64,000 bases of DNA, taken from the NCBI RefSeq assembly GCF_030371585.1, contig NZ_JAUDCE010000005.1, one strand, 5' to 3'. Numbering within the stretch: the first letter of the stretch is position 1; the number at the start of each line of letters is the position of its first letter. Source of the stretch: Megamonas hypermegale_A. GTDB taxonomy: Bacteria > Bacillota > Negativicutes > Selenomonadales > Selenomonadaceae. This document shows, piece by piece, positions 1 through 6,435 of this stretch. A program made the position numbers and the translations under genes. The notes beneath the pieces are model-generated. The model did not search any database. It saw only the letters and a program-made list of their open reading frames with translations, and was not told where the DNA came from.

Positions 1-97
1 ACACAATGATTTCATACCGATATAAATTCATTAAATCCGCCGCAGAAATAATATTTATTATGCCTTCTAAACATTTTTCTTTATTCCGATAAAGTAT

Positions 98-126
98 TTG
101 CACTTGTGTTTTTTCAATGCTAAACT
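98..126 (+). promoter_or_regulatory. Probable sigma-A promoter of the flavodoxin gene
   Basis: TTGCAC at 98-103 and TAAACT at 121-126 are separated by 17 bp, about 35 bp ahead of the flavodoxin start codon. It was found by eye only. The sequence 1-97 upstream is AT-rich and holds no gene I can recognise. Confidence 0.5.
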
Positions 127-160
127 GAAATCAACAAGCAATACATAAGGAGTGATTAAA

Positions 161-790
161 TTGAAAAAACTCTCTCAGATACTCGTTCTGATTTTCTCGT
201 CTTTGATGATTTTCTGCTTCAGCGCCTGCGCTTCAGAAAACTCTACTGACAATACAGCTCAATCAACTCAGCAGAGTTCTTCCGCCCCTAGCACAACAGA
301 AAAATCCGGTTCGAAAATACTCGTCGCTTATTTCTCCTGCACCGGCAATACGGAAAATGCGGCTAAACAGATTGCCGCGGCAACGGGCGGCGATTTATAT
401 GCAATCCAGCCGGCTCAGCCTTATACAGCTGACGACTTGAATTATAACGACGATACGACCCGCGCTACGACAGAACAGCATGACCCGAATATTCGTCCGG
501 CTTTAAGCGGCACAGTTGACAACTTCGAACAATACAATGTAATCTTCGTCGGCTATCCAATATGGTGGGACCAGGCACCGCGCGTTATCAATACCTTTAT
601 GGAAAGCTATAATTTCTCCGGTAAAACGGTCATTCCGTTCTGCACGTCCGGCGGCAGCAATATCACCAACAGTGTAAATCAGCTTAAATCCACCTACAGT
701 GATATCAACTGGCTCGACGGCAAACGCCTCGGCGGCGGTGTTTCAGCCGATGAAGTGGCAAGCTGGATTGACAGTCTCAACATCAAATAA
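161..790 (+). CDS. Lipoprotein flavodoxin (flavodoxin-like FMN protein)
   Basis: The protein has 209 residues. I place the start at TTG 161, eight bases after AAGGAG; the GTG at 152 overlaps that ribosome site. Residues 1-22 form a lipoprotein signal peptide (basic MKK, hydrophobic core) ending in FSAC, with the lipidated Cys at 23. A Ser/Thr/Gln-rich linker to about residue 50 follows, then a flavodoxin fold beginning with YFSCTGNT, the phosphate loop that binds FMN. Family knowledge: short-chain flavodoxins carry electrons at low potential. Here the protein would be membrane-anchored outside the cytoplasm, so its partner is probably an exported oxidoreductase or a membrane electron donor. 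It stands alone, closed by a terminator shared with the converging reductase gene. FMN binding is inferred from the loop only. Confidence 0.85.
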   Translation: MKKLSQILVLIFSSLMIFCFSACASENSTDNTAQSTQQSSSAPSTTEKSGSKILVAYFSCTGNTENAAKQIAAATGGDLYAIQPAQPYTADDLNYNDDTTRATTEQHDPNIRPALSGTVDNFEQYNVIFVGYPIWWDQAPRVINTFMESYNFSGKTVIPFCTSGGSNITNSVNQLKSTYSDINWLDGKRLGGGVSADEVASWIDSLNIK

Positions 791-820
791 CGCTTTAATC
801 TAATACAAAAAATAAAATAA

Positions 821-867
821 AAAAGCCAAACATTATCTCTTCCCTCCAATGTTTGGCTTCTTTTTTT
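821..867. terminator. Bidirectional intrinsic terminator
   Basis: GCCAAACATT (825-834) pairs with AATGTTTGGC (848-857), with an A-run before and a T-run after. It lies between the converging flavodoxin and aldo/keto reductase genes and can serve both strands. Confidence 0.85.
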
Positions 868-872
868 ATCTT

Positions 873-1868
873 TTATTTTTCCAGCGATATATCATCTATC
901 ATTTGCAATTCTTCTTCCGTAAACGATGTATTTTCAATCGCCTTGATATTGTCCAAAATCTGCGACGGTTTCGATGCACCGATTAATACGCTCGTAACGA
1001 TACCGTCTTTTAATACCCAACTGAGCGCCATTTCCGCTAGCGTCTGTCCTCTTTTCTGTGCAATTTCATTCAATCGGGCAATCTGCTGCAAGCGGTTTTG
1101 CGTAAGCGCCGCTTCTTTCAGAAAACGTCCGTCCGTTTTTATGCGGCTGTCGGCCGGAATGCCGTGCAGATATCTGTCAGTGAGCATTCCCTGCGCCAGC
1201 GGGCTGAAAGCGATTATTCCTTTTTCCAGTTTCGCCGCCATTTCCTTTAAACCGTTATTTTCAATCGTCCTGTCAAAAATGGAATAACGGTTCTGGTTGA
1301 TGATAAACGGACAATGCAAATCCGCCAAAATAGTTGCCGCTTTCTCCAGCGTTTCCCCGTCATAATTGGAAAGCCCCGCATAAATCGCCTTGCCGCTTTT
1401 GACTGCCTGAGCGAGTGCGCCCATCGTTTCTTCCAGCGGCGTATTCTTATCCATGCGGTGATGATAGAAAATATCCACATATTCAAGACCCATACGCTTT
1501 AAACTCTGGTCGAGGCTTGCCAGCATATGCTTTCGGCTGCCCCAGTTGCCGTACGGACCGTCCCACATTTCATAGCCGGCTTTCGTGCTGATAACAATTT
1601 CATCACGGTACGCCATTAAATCCTCTTTTAAAATGCGCCCGAAATTCTTTTCTGCACTGCCCGGCGCAGGACCGTAATTGTTAGCCAGGTCAAAATGCGT
1701 AATGCCGTTGTCAAACGCCGTGAAACAAAGCTCTTTCATATTGGCAAACGACGCCGTATCGCCGAAATTGTGCCAAAGACCGAGCGAAACACGCGGCAGA
1801 CAAAGACCGCTTTTGCCGCAATGGGCGTACTGCATAGATTTATATCTGCTGTCTGAAGCTGTATACAT
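873..1868 (-). CDS. Aldo/keto reductase (YghZ-like)
   Basis: An NADPH-dependent aldo/keto reductase of about 331 residues, resembling the L-glyceraldehyde 3-phosphate reductase group (YghZ/AKR14). The catalytic tetrad is visible: Asp60 and Tyr65 in FDLANNYGP, Lys96 in STKAGY, and His in FYHHR near 136-137. The C-terminal VLIGASKPSQI is the expected cofactor loop. I choose ATG 1868, five bases after GGGTGG; the GTG at 1877 lies inside that ribosome site. The stop codon of the acetyltransferase is only 13 bp upstream, so the two are co-transcribed. The true substrate cannot be read from sequence. Confidence 0.85.
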   Translation of the reverse strand: MYTASDSRYKSMQYAHCGKSGLCLPRVSLGLWHNFGDTASFANMKELCFTAFDNGITHFDLANNYGPAPGSAEKNFGRILKEDLMAYRDEIVISTKAGYEMWDGPYGNWGSRKHMLASLDQSLKRMGLEYVDIFYHHRMDKNTPLEETMGALAQAVKSGKAIYAGLSNYDGETLEKAATILADLHCPFIINQNRYSIFDRTIENNGLKEMAAKLEKGIIAFSPLAQGMLTDRYLHGIPADSRIKTDGRFLKEAALTQNRLQQIARLNEIAQKRGQTLAEMALSWVLKDGIVTSVLIGASKPSQILDNIKAIENTSFTEEELQMIDDISLEK

Positions 1869-1880
1869 ATTAACCACCCT

Positions 1881-2465
1881 TTATTTTTTCCGATTAATTC
1901 TGTCTTCTTCCGTTATAGCGCGGATTACTCTGCATGGATTGCCCACGGCAACTACATTCGGCGGAATATCTTTGTTTACAAGACTTTTCGCCCCTATTAC
2001 ACTTCCTTCACCGATTGTTACACCCGGCAGAATGGTAACATCGCCGCCCAGCCATACATTATCTCCGATTGTAATCGGCTTTGCCTTTTCCAGTCCCCGA
2101 TTACGTTCCTCCGCCAAAAGAGGATGCGTTGCTGTATACATACCGCAGTTCGGTCCGATAAAACAGCTTTTACCGATAGTAATCGGCGCACCGTCCATTA
2201 GATATGCACCGTAATTTATAAATGTTCCTTCACCGATAAAACAGTTTTTACCGTAATCCGCAATGAACGGTGCTAAAATGCTCACATTTTCTCCCTTGTT
2301 CGGCAGAAGTTTATCCAATATTTCCGCTCTTTTTTCTGCTTCTTTCGGATGTGTATGATTAAATTCATAACAAAGCCCATCGGCCTCTATTCTCTCCGCC
2401 AGAAGCTCTTTATCAAAATTAGCATCATACCACATGCCCTTTTGCATTTTCTCTTTTTCCGTCAT
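1881..2465 (-). CDS. maa: Sugar O-acetyltransferase, maltose/galactoside acetyltransferase family
   Basis: A 194-residue left-handed beta-helix acetyltransferase of the Maa/LacA/NodL family, which transfers acetyl from acetyl-CoA to a sugar hydroxyl. The N-terminal Mac domain (KEKMQKGMWYDANFD) is followed by hexapeptide repeats such as IGKSCFIGPN and VTILPGVTIGEGSVIGA. The catalytic His lies in YTATHPL. ATG 2465 is eight bases from AAGGAG; GTG 2471 would be too close. It leads a two-gene unit with the aldo/keto reductase. The symbol is by family similarity; the acceptor sugar is unknown. Confidence 0.82.
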   Translation of the reverse strand: MTEKEKMQKGMWYDANFDKELLAERIEADGLCYEFNHTHPKEAEKRAEILDKLLPNKGENVSILAPFIADYGKNCFIGEGTFINYGAYLMDGAPITIGKSCFIGPNCGMYTATHPLLAEERNRGLEKAKPITIGDNVWLGGDVTILPGVTIGEGSVIGAKSLVNKDIPPNVVAVGNPCRVIRAITEEDRINRKK

Positions 2466-2530
2466 ATGCACAACTCCTTTTCAATTTTCTTCTATTATAC
2501 CATATACCTACATCAGCAAAAGTTATCTTC

Positions 2531-3034
2531 TTATTGCATTTTGCTCACTTCATCAAGATACGCATTCAGAAAATATGCCGCCAAACTGTTCTGCCGTATA
2601 TTTTTTCGCGCTTCATCATATGTAAACCAACGGTAAGCATCGATTTCCCCATTAGGACAGAATTCCACATCATTTTCCACAAAAGCGGTAAAATTGCACA
2701 TTAAAACATCCGACGGTTCGTAAAACTGTGTTCTATTAAATTTAATACTCGATACGGTCATTCCCGTTTCTTCCTTGATTTCTCTGGCAACAGCATGTTC
2801 CAGCTGCTCCGTTCTGTTCACATACCCGGCGACAAGCACATAGTAATCTTTCCCGTACTGTTTTATCAGCAGTATCTTATTCGTCTGTTTATTTATCACA
2901 ATCATGCTGACCGCCACATTATACATAGGAAACCGAAACGCTTCACACTTTGGGCAGAAAGGTACTATCCCTTCATTTTCCAACTCTTTTTTCGTCAGCT
3001 TCGTACCGCATTCATGGCAAAATTTTTCAATCAT
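2531..3034 (-). CDS. Zinc-ribbon Nudix hydrolase
   Basis: 167 residues. An N-terminal zinc ribbon (C6, C9, C27, C30) precedes a Nudix domain. The Nudix box spans residues 70-92 with all signature positions: Gly70, Glu76, then REIKEETG. The layout resembles NudC-type NADH/NAD-RNA pyrophosphatases, but the NudC-specific SQPWPFPxS motif is absent (the matching stretch reads RTQFYEPSD). It is best called a Nudix pyrophosphohydrolase of unknown substrate. ATG 3034 lies eight bases from GGGAGG. It is a single-gene unit. Confidence 0.83.
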   Translation of the reverse strand: MIEKFCHECGTKLTKKELENEGIVPFCPKCEAFRFPMYNVAVSMIVINKQTNKILLIKQYGKDYYVLVAGYVNRTEQLEHAVAREIKEETGMTVSSIKFNRTQFYEPSDVLMCNFTAFVENDVEFCPNGEIDAYRWFTYDEARKNIRQNSLAAYFLNAYLDEVSKMQ

Positions 3035-3079
3035 AATTCATACCTCCCGATTACTATTTTGTTTTTCATTATATCATAT

Positions 3080-3108
3080 TTGAAATTGCACTTTCTATGT
3101 AGTATAAT
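3080..3108 (+). promoter_or_regulatory. Promoter firing rightward toward the 38-residue ORF
   Basis: TTGAAA (3080-3085), 17 bp, TATAAT (3103-3108). No reading frame with a ribosome site follows, so the transcript would be a non-coding RNA running to the terminator at 3179-3217, converging on the small gene on the other strand. Confidence 0.65.
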
Positions 3109-3123
3109 AAAGATACAAAAAGA

Positions 3124-3165
3124 CAAGGCAATTAACGTTTGACCGCGTTAGCCTTCTCTCATCGT
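3124..3165 (+). repeat. Leader repeat, right-facing copy
   Basis: It begins with CAAGGCAATTAACG and ends with CCTTCTCTCATCGT, matching the leader of the opposing small gene (3382-3416) in inverted orientation. This copy has about 9 extra bases in the middle. AAGGC and TAACG can pair with CGTTA and GCCTT to form a hairpin in the RNA. Confidence 0.7.
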
Positions 3166-3178
3166 TGTAATTTGATGG

Positions 3179-3217
3179 AAAAAGCCAAACGTAGTGCTAT
3201 TTAAGTTTGGCTTTTTT
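3179..3217. terminator. Bidirectional terminator shared by convergent transcripts
   Basis: GCCAAAC (3184-3190) pairs with GTTTGGC (3205-3211). A5 lies on the left and T6 on the right, so it can stop the rightward RNA and the leftward small-gene mRNA. Confidence 0.8.
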
Positions 3218-3236
3218 GCTTTATATCAGAGGAAAA

Positions 3237-3353
3237 CTATTTTTTGCTGCCGATTAAAGCGATAACCAGAACGACAGCCATAAAGCCGCCAGCTACAAAA
3301 AGCTGACTGTTCAGAGCCGTTTCAATGATAGCATTTATCATGTATTCGTACAT
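3237..3353 (-). CDS. 38-residue single-span membrane peptide (possible type I toxin)
   Basis: ATG 3353 is eight bases from a near-perfect ribosome site, GGAGGTGAT. The peptide starts MYEYMINAII, has one hydrophobic segment at about residues 17-34 (LFVAGGFMAVVLVIALI), and ends in a charged GSKK. A strong promoter (3425-3453) drives it, with a leader of about 65 nt. An opposing promoter and a shared terminator lie on the far side. Small hydrophobic peptides with a basic tail and a convergent RNA are the usual form of type I toxins such as Fst or TxpA, but I recognise no specific family. It could also be a small membrane regulator. Confidence 0.6.
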   Translation of the reverse strand: MYEYMINAIIETALNSQLFVAGGFMAVVLVIALIGSKK

Positions 3354-3381
3354 AGTTATCACCTCCCGTCATCAGGGACTG

Positions 3382-3416
3382 ACGATGAGAGAAAGCCAAC
3401 TCGTTAAATTGCCTTG
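3382..3416 (-). repeat. Leader repeat, left-facing copy
   Basis: Read on the minus strand, this 35-nt stretch lies in the 5' leader of the small peptide mRNA. It matches 3124-3165 in inverted orientation at both ends (CAAGGCAATT...AACG and CTCTCATCGT). Confidence 0.7.
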
Positions 3417-3424
3417 CCTGTAAT

Positions 3425-3453
3425 ATTATAAACCCCCAATGCAAAATTGCAAA
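3425..3453 (-). promoter_or_regulatory. Promoter of the small membrane-peptide gene
   Basis: On the minus strand: TTTGCA (3453-3448), 17 bp, TATAAT (3430-3425). The start site would be near 3418, giving a leader of about 65 nt. Confidence 0.65.
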
Positions 3454-3467
3454 GGGGGATTTTTTAT
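3433..3467 (+). terminator. Rightward terminator overlapping the small-gene promoter
   Basis: CCCCC (3433-3437) and GGGGG (3454-3458) close a hairpin with an inner TGCA palindrome, followed by ATTTTTT. It would end any rightward RNA that passes the terminator at 3217 and would make that RNA fully antisense to the small mRNA. Confidence 0.6.
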
Positions 3468-3566
3468 GCTTATTTCCAACTGCCGGTTGATTTTTTTCTG
3501 TCAGCTCAAACAAAAAGTTATTACCAAAACAATATTTTTCTTTTATACTTTTCTTGAGGTGATACC

Positions 3567-4388
3567 ATGAAATCTTTTGCTCAAAATCTAATCCAGCTGC
3601 GCAGGCAGTATAATATGACACAGGAACAACTGGCAAATAAATTGAATATCTCTTCTCAAGCCGTATCCAAATGGGAAACGGGTCAATCTCTGCCGGATAT
3701 AATCGTGCTGCCTAAAATAGCGGATATTTTCCGTACAAGTATCGACAGTTTAATCAGCCACTCGCTCAAACACAATCCAAGCACGCAATACGAAGAATTC
3801 TACCGCTCGCAAAATTATTACTGGGGAATAACGCCCAATCATCTATGCTACGAAATCCTAAAATTGAAACCGCCGATTAAACCCTGGCGTCTTCTCGATA
3901 TCGGCTGCGGTGAAGGAAAAGATGCCGTATTCTTTGCCCGCAACGGCTATCAGGTTGATGCGTTCGATATTACAAAGACAGGTCTTGATAAAGCAAAAAA
4001 ACTAGCTTCATTCTATAATGTGCAAGTAAATTTCTTTCAGGCAGATATTAATAGTTTTAGACCGAATACGCAGTACGATATTATTTTTTCCTCCGGTGTT
4101 CTCCATTATCTGAAGCCGGATTTGAAAGAACAGATTATACACAATTATAAACATCACACGGCAGAAAACGGACTGAACGTTTTCAACGTCTTTATCGACA
4201 AACCGTTCCTTCCCCCTGCTCCCGACGAAGAAACGCCGCATACGCTCTGGTACTCCGGTGAACTGGCTGCACTGTATCACGATTGGTATTTTCATCAATT
4301 CTACGAAAATATTTTTGACTGCATCAGCAATAATATACCGCATAAACATTGCATGAATACTATTATCGCTGAAAAAGTTTGTTCTTAA
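3567..4388 (+). CDS. XRE-type HTH fused to a SAM-dependent methyltransferase
   Basis: 273 residues. Residues 4-62 are a Cro/CI-type helix-turn-helix (MTQEQLANKLNISSQAVSKW), a DNA-binding domain. Residues 85-270 are a class I methyltransferase resembling TehB, with the SAM-binding motif LLDIGCGEG at 109-117 and an acidic second-strand residue in VDAFDITK. The methyl acceptor is unknown. ATG 3567 is five bases after GAGGTGAT. The gene is transcribed alone and is followed by an intergenic repeat. The fusion suggests a regulator whose target or effector is linked to methylation, which is inference. Confidence 0.8.
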   Translation: MKSFAQNLIQLRRQYNMTQEQLANKLNISSQAVSKWETGQSLPDIIVLPKIADIFRTSIDSLISHSLKHNPSTQYEEFYRSQNYYWGITPNHLCYEILKLKPPIKPWRLLDIGCGEGKDAVFFARNGYQVDAFDITKTGLDKAKKLASFYNVQVNFFQADINSFRPNTQYDIIFSSGVLHYLKPDLKEQIIHNYKHHTAENGLNVFNVFIDKPFLPPAPDEETPHTLWYSGELAALYHDWYFHQFYENIFDCISNNIPHKHCMNTIIAEKVCS

Positions 4389-4398
4389 AGAAATTACA

Positions 4399-4718
4399 GC
4401 AAAGAAAAGTTGCCGAAAAAGAAAATGCCTTGGTTCGTTCACTGCTAAGAGATTTAGCATGACTAAAAAATATTGTATCAACAGCTCAATTTAATTCCTG
4501 CTGAGAATGAAAAAAGTACGAGCCAAATTCCAAACATTTAAAGCCGTTGTACCGACTGTTTTTAAAGAAGAGCTACGAAGGCCTGCCCAGTGCAGCGAAG
4601 CGAAACGTTAAAAGGAGTTTTTACAGGCTCTTATTACTTTAGTAATTAGAGCCTGTTATACCTTTAGGTGATTTTTGGTTCGTTTTTCTTTTGACCTTTC
4701 AAAAGAAAAATGAACAAT
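4399..4718 (+). repeat. Intergenic repeat family, copy 1 (about 320 bp)
   Basis: This fills most of the 405-bp gap 4389-4793. It matches 46300-46709 in inverted orientation over several long blocks, starting with GCAAAGAAAAGTTGCC and ending with a 12-bp hairpin (4683-4694 with 4699-4710) and TGAACAAT. A conserved core near 4585-4612 contains GCAGCGAAGCGAAACGTT. This copy has its own insertion near 4615-4675 with a hairpin (4623-4631 pairs with 4648-4656). No protein with a ribosome site is encoded. Confidence 0.8.
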
Positions 4719-4723
4719 ACTCC

Positions 4724-4767
4724 TTGTATTTTTCTCCATCCGGTGCTATAATAATCGACATATGTCG
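4724..4767 (+). promoter_or_regulatory. Promoter plus 12-bp palindromic operator ahead of the DUF134-NifX gene
   Basis: TTGTAT (4724-4729), 17 bp, TATAAT (4747-4752). The perfect palindrome CGACATATGTCG (4756-4767) follows at the expected transcription start. A repressor there would block initiation. The DUF134 domain of the gene itself is an HTH, so autoregulation is possible but not shown. Confidence 0.6.
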
Positions 4768-4793
4768 GAAATAAATTTCAGCGAGGTGATTTT

Positions 4794-5567
4794 ATGGCAC
4801 GGCCGACACGCTGCCGCCGTATCTGTTTTGAACCGGCTTATGACAGTTTTGCACCCGGCGGGATTTCCTCCGGCGGGAAAATCATTTTAACATTAGACGA
4901 ATACGAAGTAATCCGCCTGATTGATTTGGAAAAACTCACCCATTTGGAATGCGCTAAACAAATGGAAATTTCCCGCACGACCGTCACGGAAATCTACGAA
5001 ACGGCACGCTGCAAAATAGCCGACAGTATCGTAAACGGCAAAGAGCTTGTAATTTCCGGCGGCAACTACCGTATTTGCAGCGAAACTCCGGCAAACTGCC
5101 GCAGAAACTGCTGCAAACATCAAGGAAAAATCACCCGATTTATACAGCAAAAAGGAGATAATACTATGAGAATAGCAGTAACTTACGCTAACGGAAATAT
5201 TTTTCAGCATTTCGGTCATTCTTCCCAATTCAAAATCTACGATATCGAAGACAACCAGATTGTAAACCAGCAGGTTATCGACACGAACGGACAGGGACAC
5301 GGCGCTCTCGCCACGCTCTTAAACGGCAATCAGGTTGATGTATTAATCTGCGGCGGTATCGGCGGCGGTGCACAGAACGCTCTGGCTCAGGCGGGCATTA
5401 AACTGTTCGGCGGCGTAACGGGCAGTGCTGACGAAGCCGTAAAAGCTTACCTTGCCGGTACGCTTGAATACACCGCCAACGCTACCTGCAATCATCACGC
5501 TCATCAGCACTCCTGCGGCCAGCACCAGTGCGGCGAAGATAAACACGGCTGCTCCGGTAACAATTAA
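4794..5567 (+). CDS. DUF134 DNA-binding domain fused to a NifX-like Fe-Mo cofactor domain
   Basis: 257 residues in one frame. Residues 1-100 are a DUF134 protein (MARPTRCRRICFEP, then an HTH around LTHLECAKQMEISRTTVTE). Residues 100-124 are a Cys-rich linker (CSETPANCRRNCCKH). From Met125 a dinitrogenase Fe-Mo cofactor (NifX/NafY-like) domain begins (MRIAVTYANGNIFQHFGHS) and contains the GGIGGGAQNAL loop. A His/Cys-rich tail ends the protein and likely binds metal. In related bacteria the two domains are usually separate neighbouring genes. Met125 has its own AAGGAG site (5152-5157), so a free NifX-like product is likely made as well. There are no nif genes nearby; a role in metal or Fe-S handling is inferred. 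Confidence 0.8.
   Translation: MARPTRCRRICFEPAYDSFAPGGISSGGKIILTLDEYEVIRLIDLEKLTHLECAKQMEISRTTVTEIYETARCKIADSIVNGKELVISGGNYRICSETPANCRRNCCKHQGKITRFIQQKGDNTMRIAVTYANGNIFQHFGHSSQFKIYDIEDNQIVNQQVIDTNGQGHGALATLLNGNQVDVLICGGIGGGAQNALAQAGIKLFGGVTGSADEAVKAYLAGTLEYTANATCNHHAHQHSCGQHQCGEDKHGCSGNN
5152..5168 (+). promoter_or_regulatory. Internal ribosome site and in-frame ATG in the DUF134-NifX gene
   Basis: AAGGAG (5152-5157) and an eight-base spacer precede ATG 5166, in frame with the larger ORF. It would give a 133-residue stand-alone NifX-like protein. Confidence 0.7.
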
Positions 5568-5591
5568 TTTACAAACTTAATATATACACGC

Positions 5592-5628
5592 AAAAAATCC
5601 CGCAGAAATATTTCCTGCGGGATTTTTT
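5592..5628. terminator. Bidirectional terminator
   Basis: TCCCGCAG (5598-5605) pairs with CTGCGGGA (5615-5622), flanked by A6 and T6. It separates the converging DUF134-NifX and truA genes. Confidence 0.88.
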
Positions 5629-5642
5629 ATATTCCATTCACT

Positions 5643-6413
5643 TTAATAATACACCTTATACAGATACAATCCATTCGCCGGTGCCATTTTTCCGGCAAGC
5701 GCCCGATTTTTCGCCGCGATTATTTTCGGCACTTCATCCTTATCCACTCTGCCCAGACCGATATTGACCATAAGTCCCATGATATTTCTGACCATATGGT
5801 ACAAAAAGCCGCTGCCCCAGAATTTAAATACAAAAATATTGCCTTCTTGCCTGCAACTGGCTTCGTAAATCTCGCGTACAGGACTTGTATCATTTCCCCC
5901 TACGGAACGAAATGAGGAAAAATCATGCTCCCCCTCAATGTATTTTAAAGCCTTCTGCATATTTTCCAGGTTTAAATCCTTATTTACATGCCAGAAATAG
6001 CGCGCCATAAACGGGTCGGCGACGGATGATTGATACACTTTGTACTGATAAATCTTCGAGCGCACGCAGTGAAGCGCGCTGAAGTCCTTAGCCGCTTCCT
6101 CCGCTTTCGTAATCACTATATCCTCCGGCAAAAGCCTGTTCGCCGCATAAGCCACACGCTCTATCGGTATCGTCCCGTCCGTAAAGAAATTCACGACCTG
6201 CCCTCTGGCATGCACACCGGCATCCGTCCTGCCTGCTGCAGCTAGCTCAATACTATCGCCGAACAATTTCTGCAAAACATCCTCCAGTACGTTCTGCACC
6301 GCCACGACTTTATTCTGACGCTGAAAACCGTGATATCTCGTTCCGTCATACATGAGCGTCAGTTTAATATTGCGCGCACGCGCTTTCATCATCTCTTTAT
6401 GCTCTGGTCTCAT
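5643..6413 (-). CDS. truA: tRNA pseudouridine(38-40) synthase TruA
   Basis: 256 residues. It converts uridines 38-40 of the tRNA anticodon arm to pseudouridine. Asp64 in GRTDAGVHARGQ is the catalytic aspartate, and the N-terminal MYDGTRYHGFQRQ and C-terminal FLYHMVRNIMG are family hallmarks. ATG 6413 is five bases after a GGGAGG-type site. It is the last gene after ecfA1-ecfA2-ecfT, the usual Firmicutes tail of the ribosomal cluster. Confidence 0.95.
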   Translation of the reverse strand: MRPEHKEMMKARARNIKLTLMYDGTRYHGFQRQNKVVAVQNVLEDVLQKLFGDSIELAAAGRTDAGVHARGQVVNFFTDGTIPIERVAYAANRLLPEDIVITKAEEAAKDFSALHCVRSKIYQYKVYQSSVADPFMARYFWHVNKDLNLENMQKALKYIEGEHDFSSFRSVGGNDTSPVREIYEASCRQEGNIFVFKFWGSGFLYHMVRNIMGLMVNIGLGRVDKDEVPKIIAAKNRALAGKMAPANGLYLYKVYY

Positions 6414-6435
6414 TTTTCCCTCCCCAATGTTTATA

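Larger units (their letters stand above)
3115..3217 (+). ncRNA. Candidate short RNA converging on the small membrane-peptide gene
   Basis: This is a predicted transcript of about 100 nt between the consensus promoter at 3080-3108 and the terminator at 3179-3217. It has no convincing ORF. Its 5' part (3124-3165) resembles the 5' leader of the opposing mRNA rather than being complementary to it. Only the terminator hairpin is shared in antisense, unless readthrough to the second terminator near 3460 occurs. A role as antitoxin RNA is an inference from layout. Confidence 0.4.

Noticed and set aside
152..160. GTG 152 as the flavodoxin start
   Set aside because: It overlaps the AAGGAG ribosome site; TTG 161 has ideal spacing.
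3124..3416. Classical par/fst direct repeats giving complementary RNAs
   Set aside because: The repeats are inverted in the DNA, so the two RNAs share sequence and are not complementary there; reported instead as an unusual variant.
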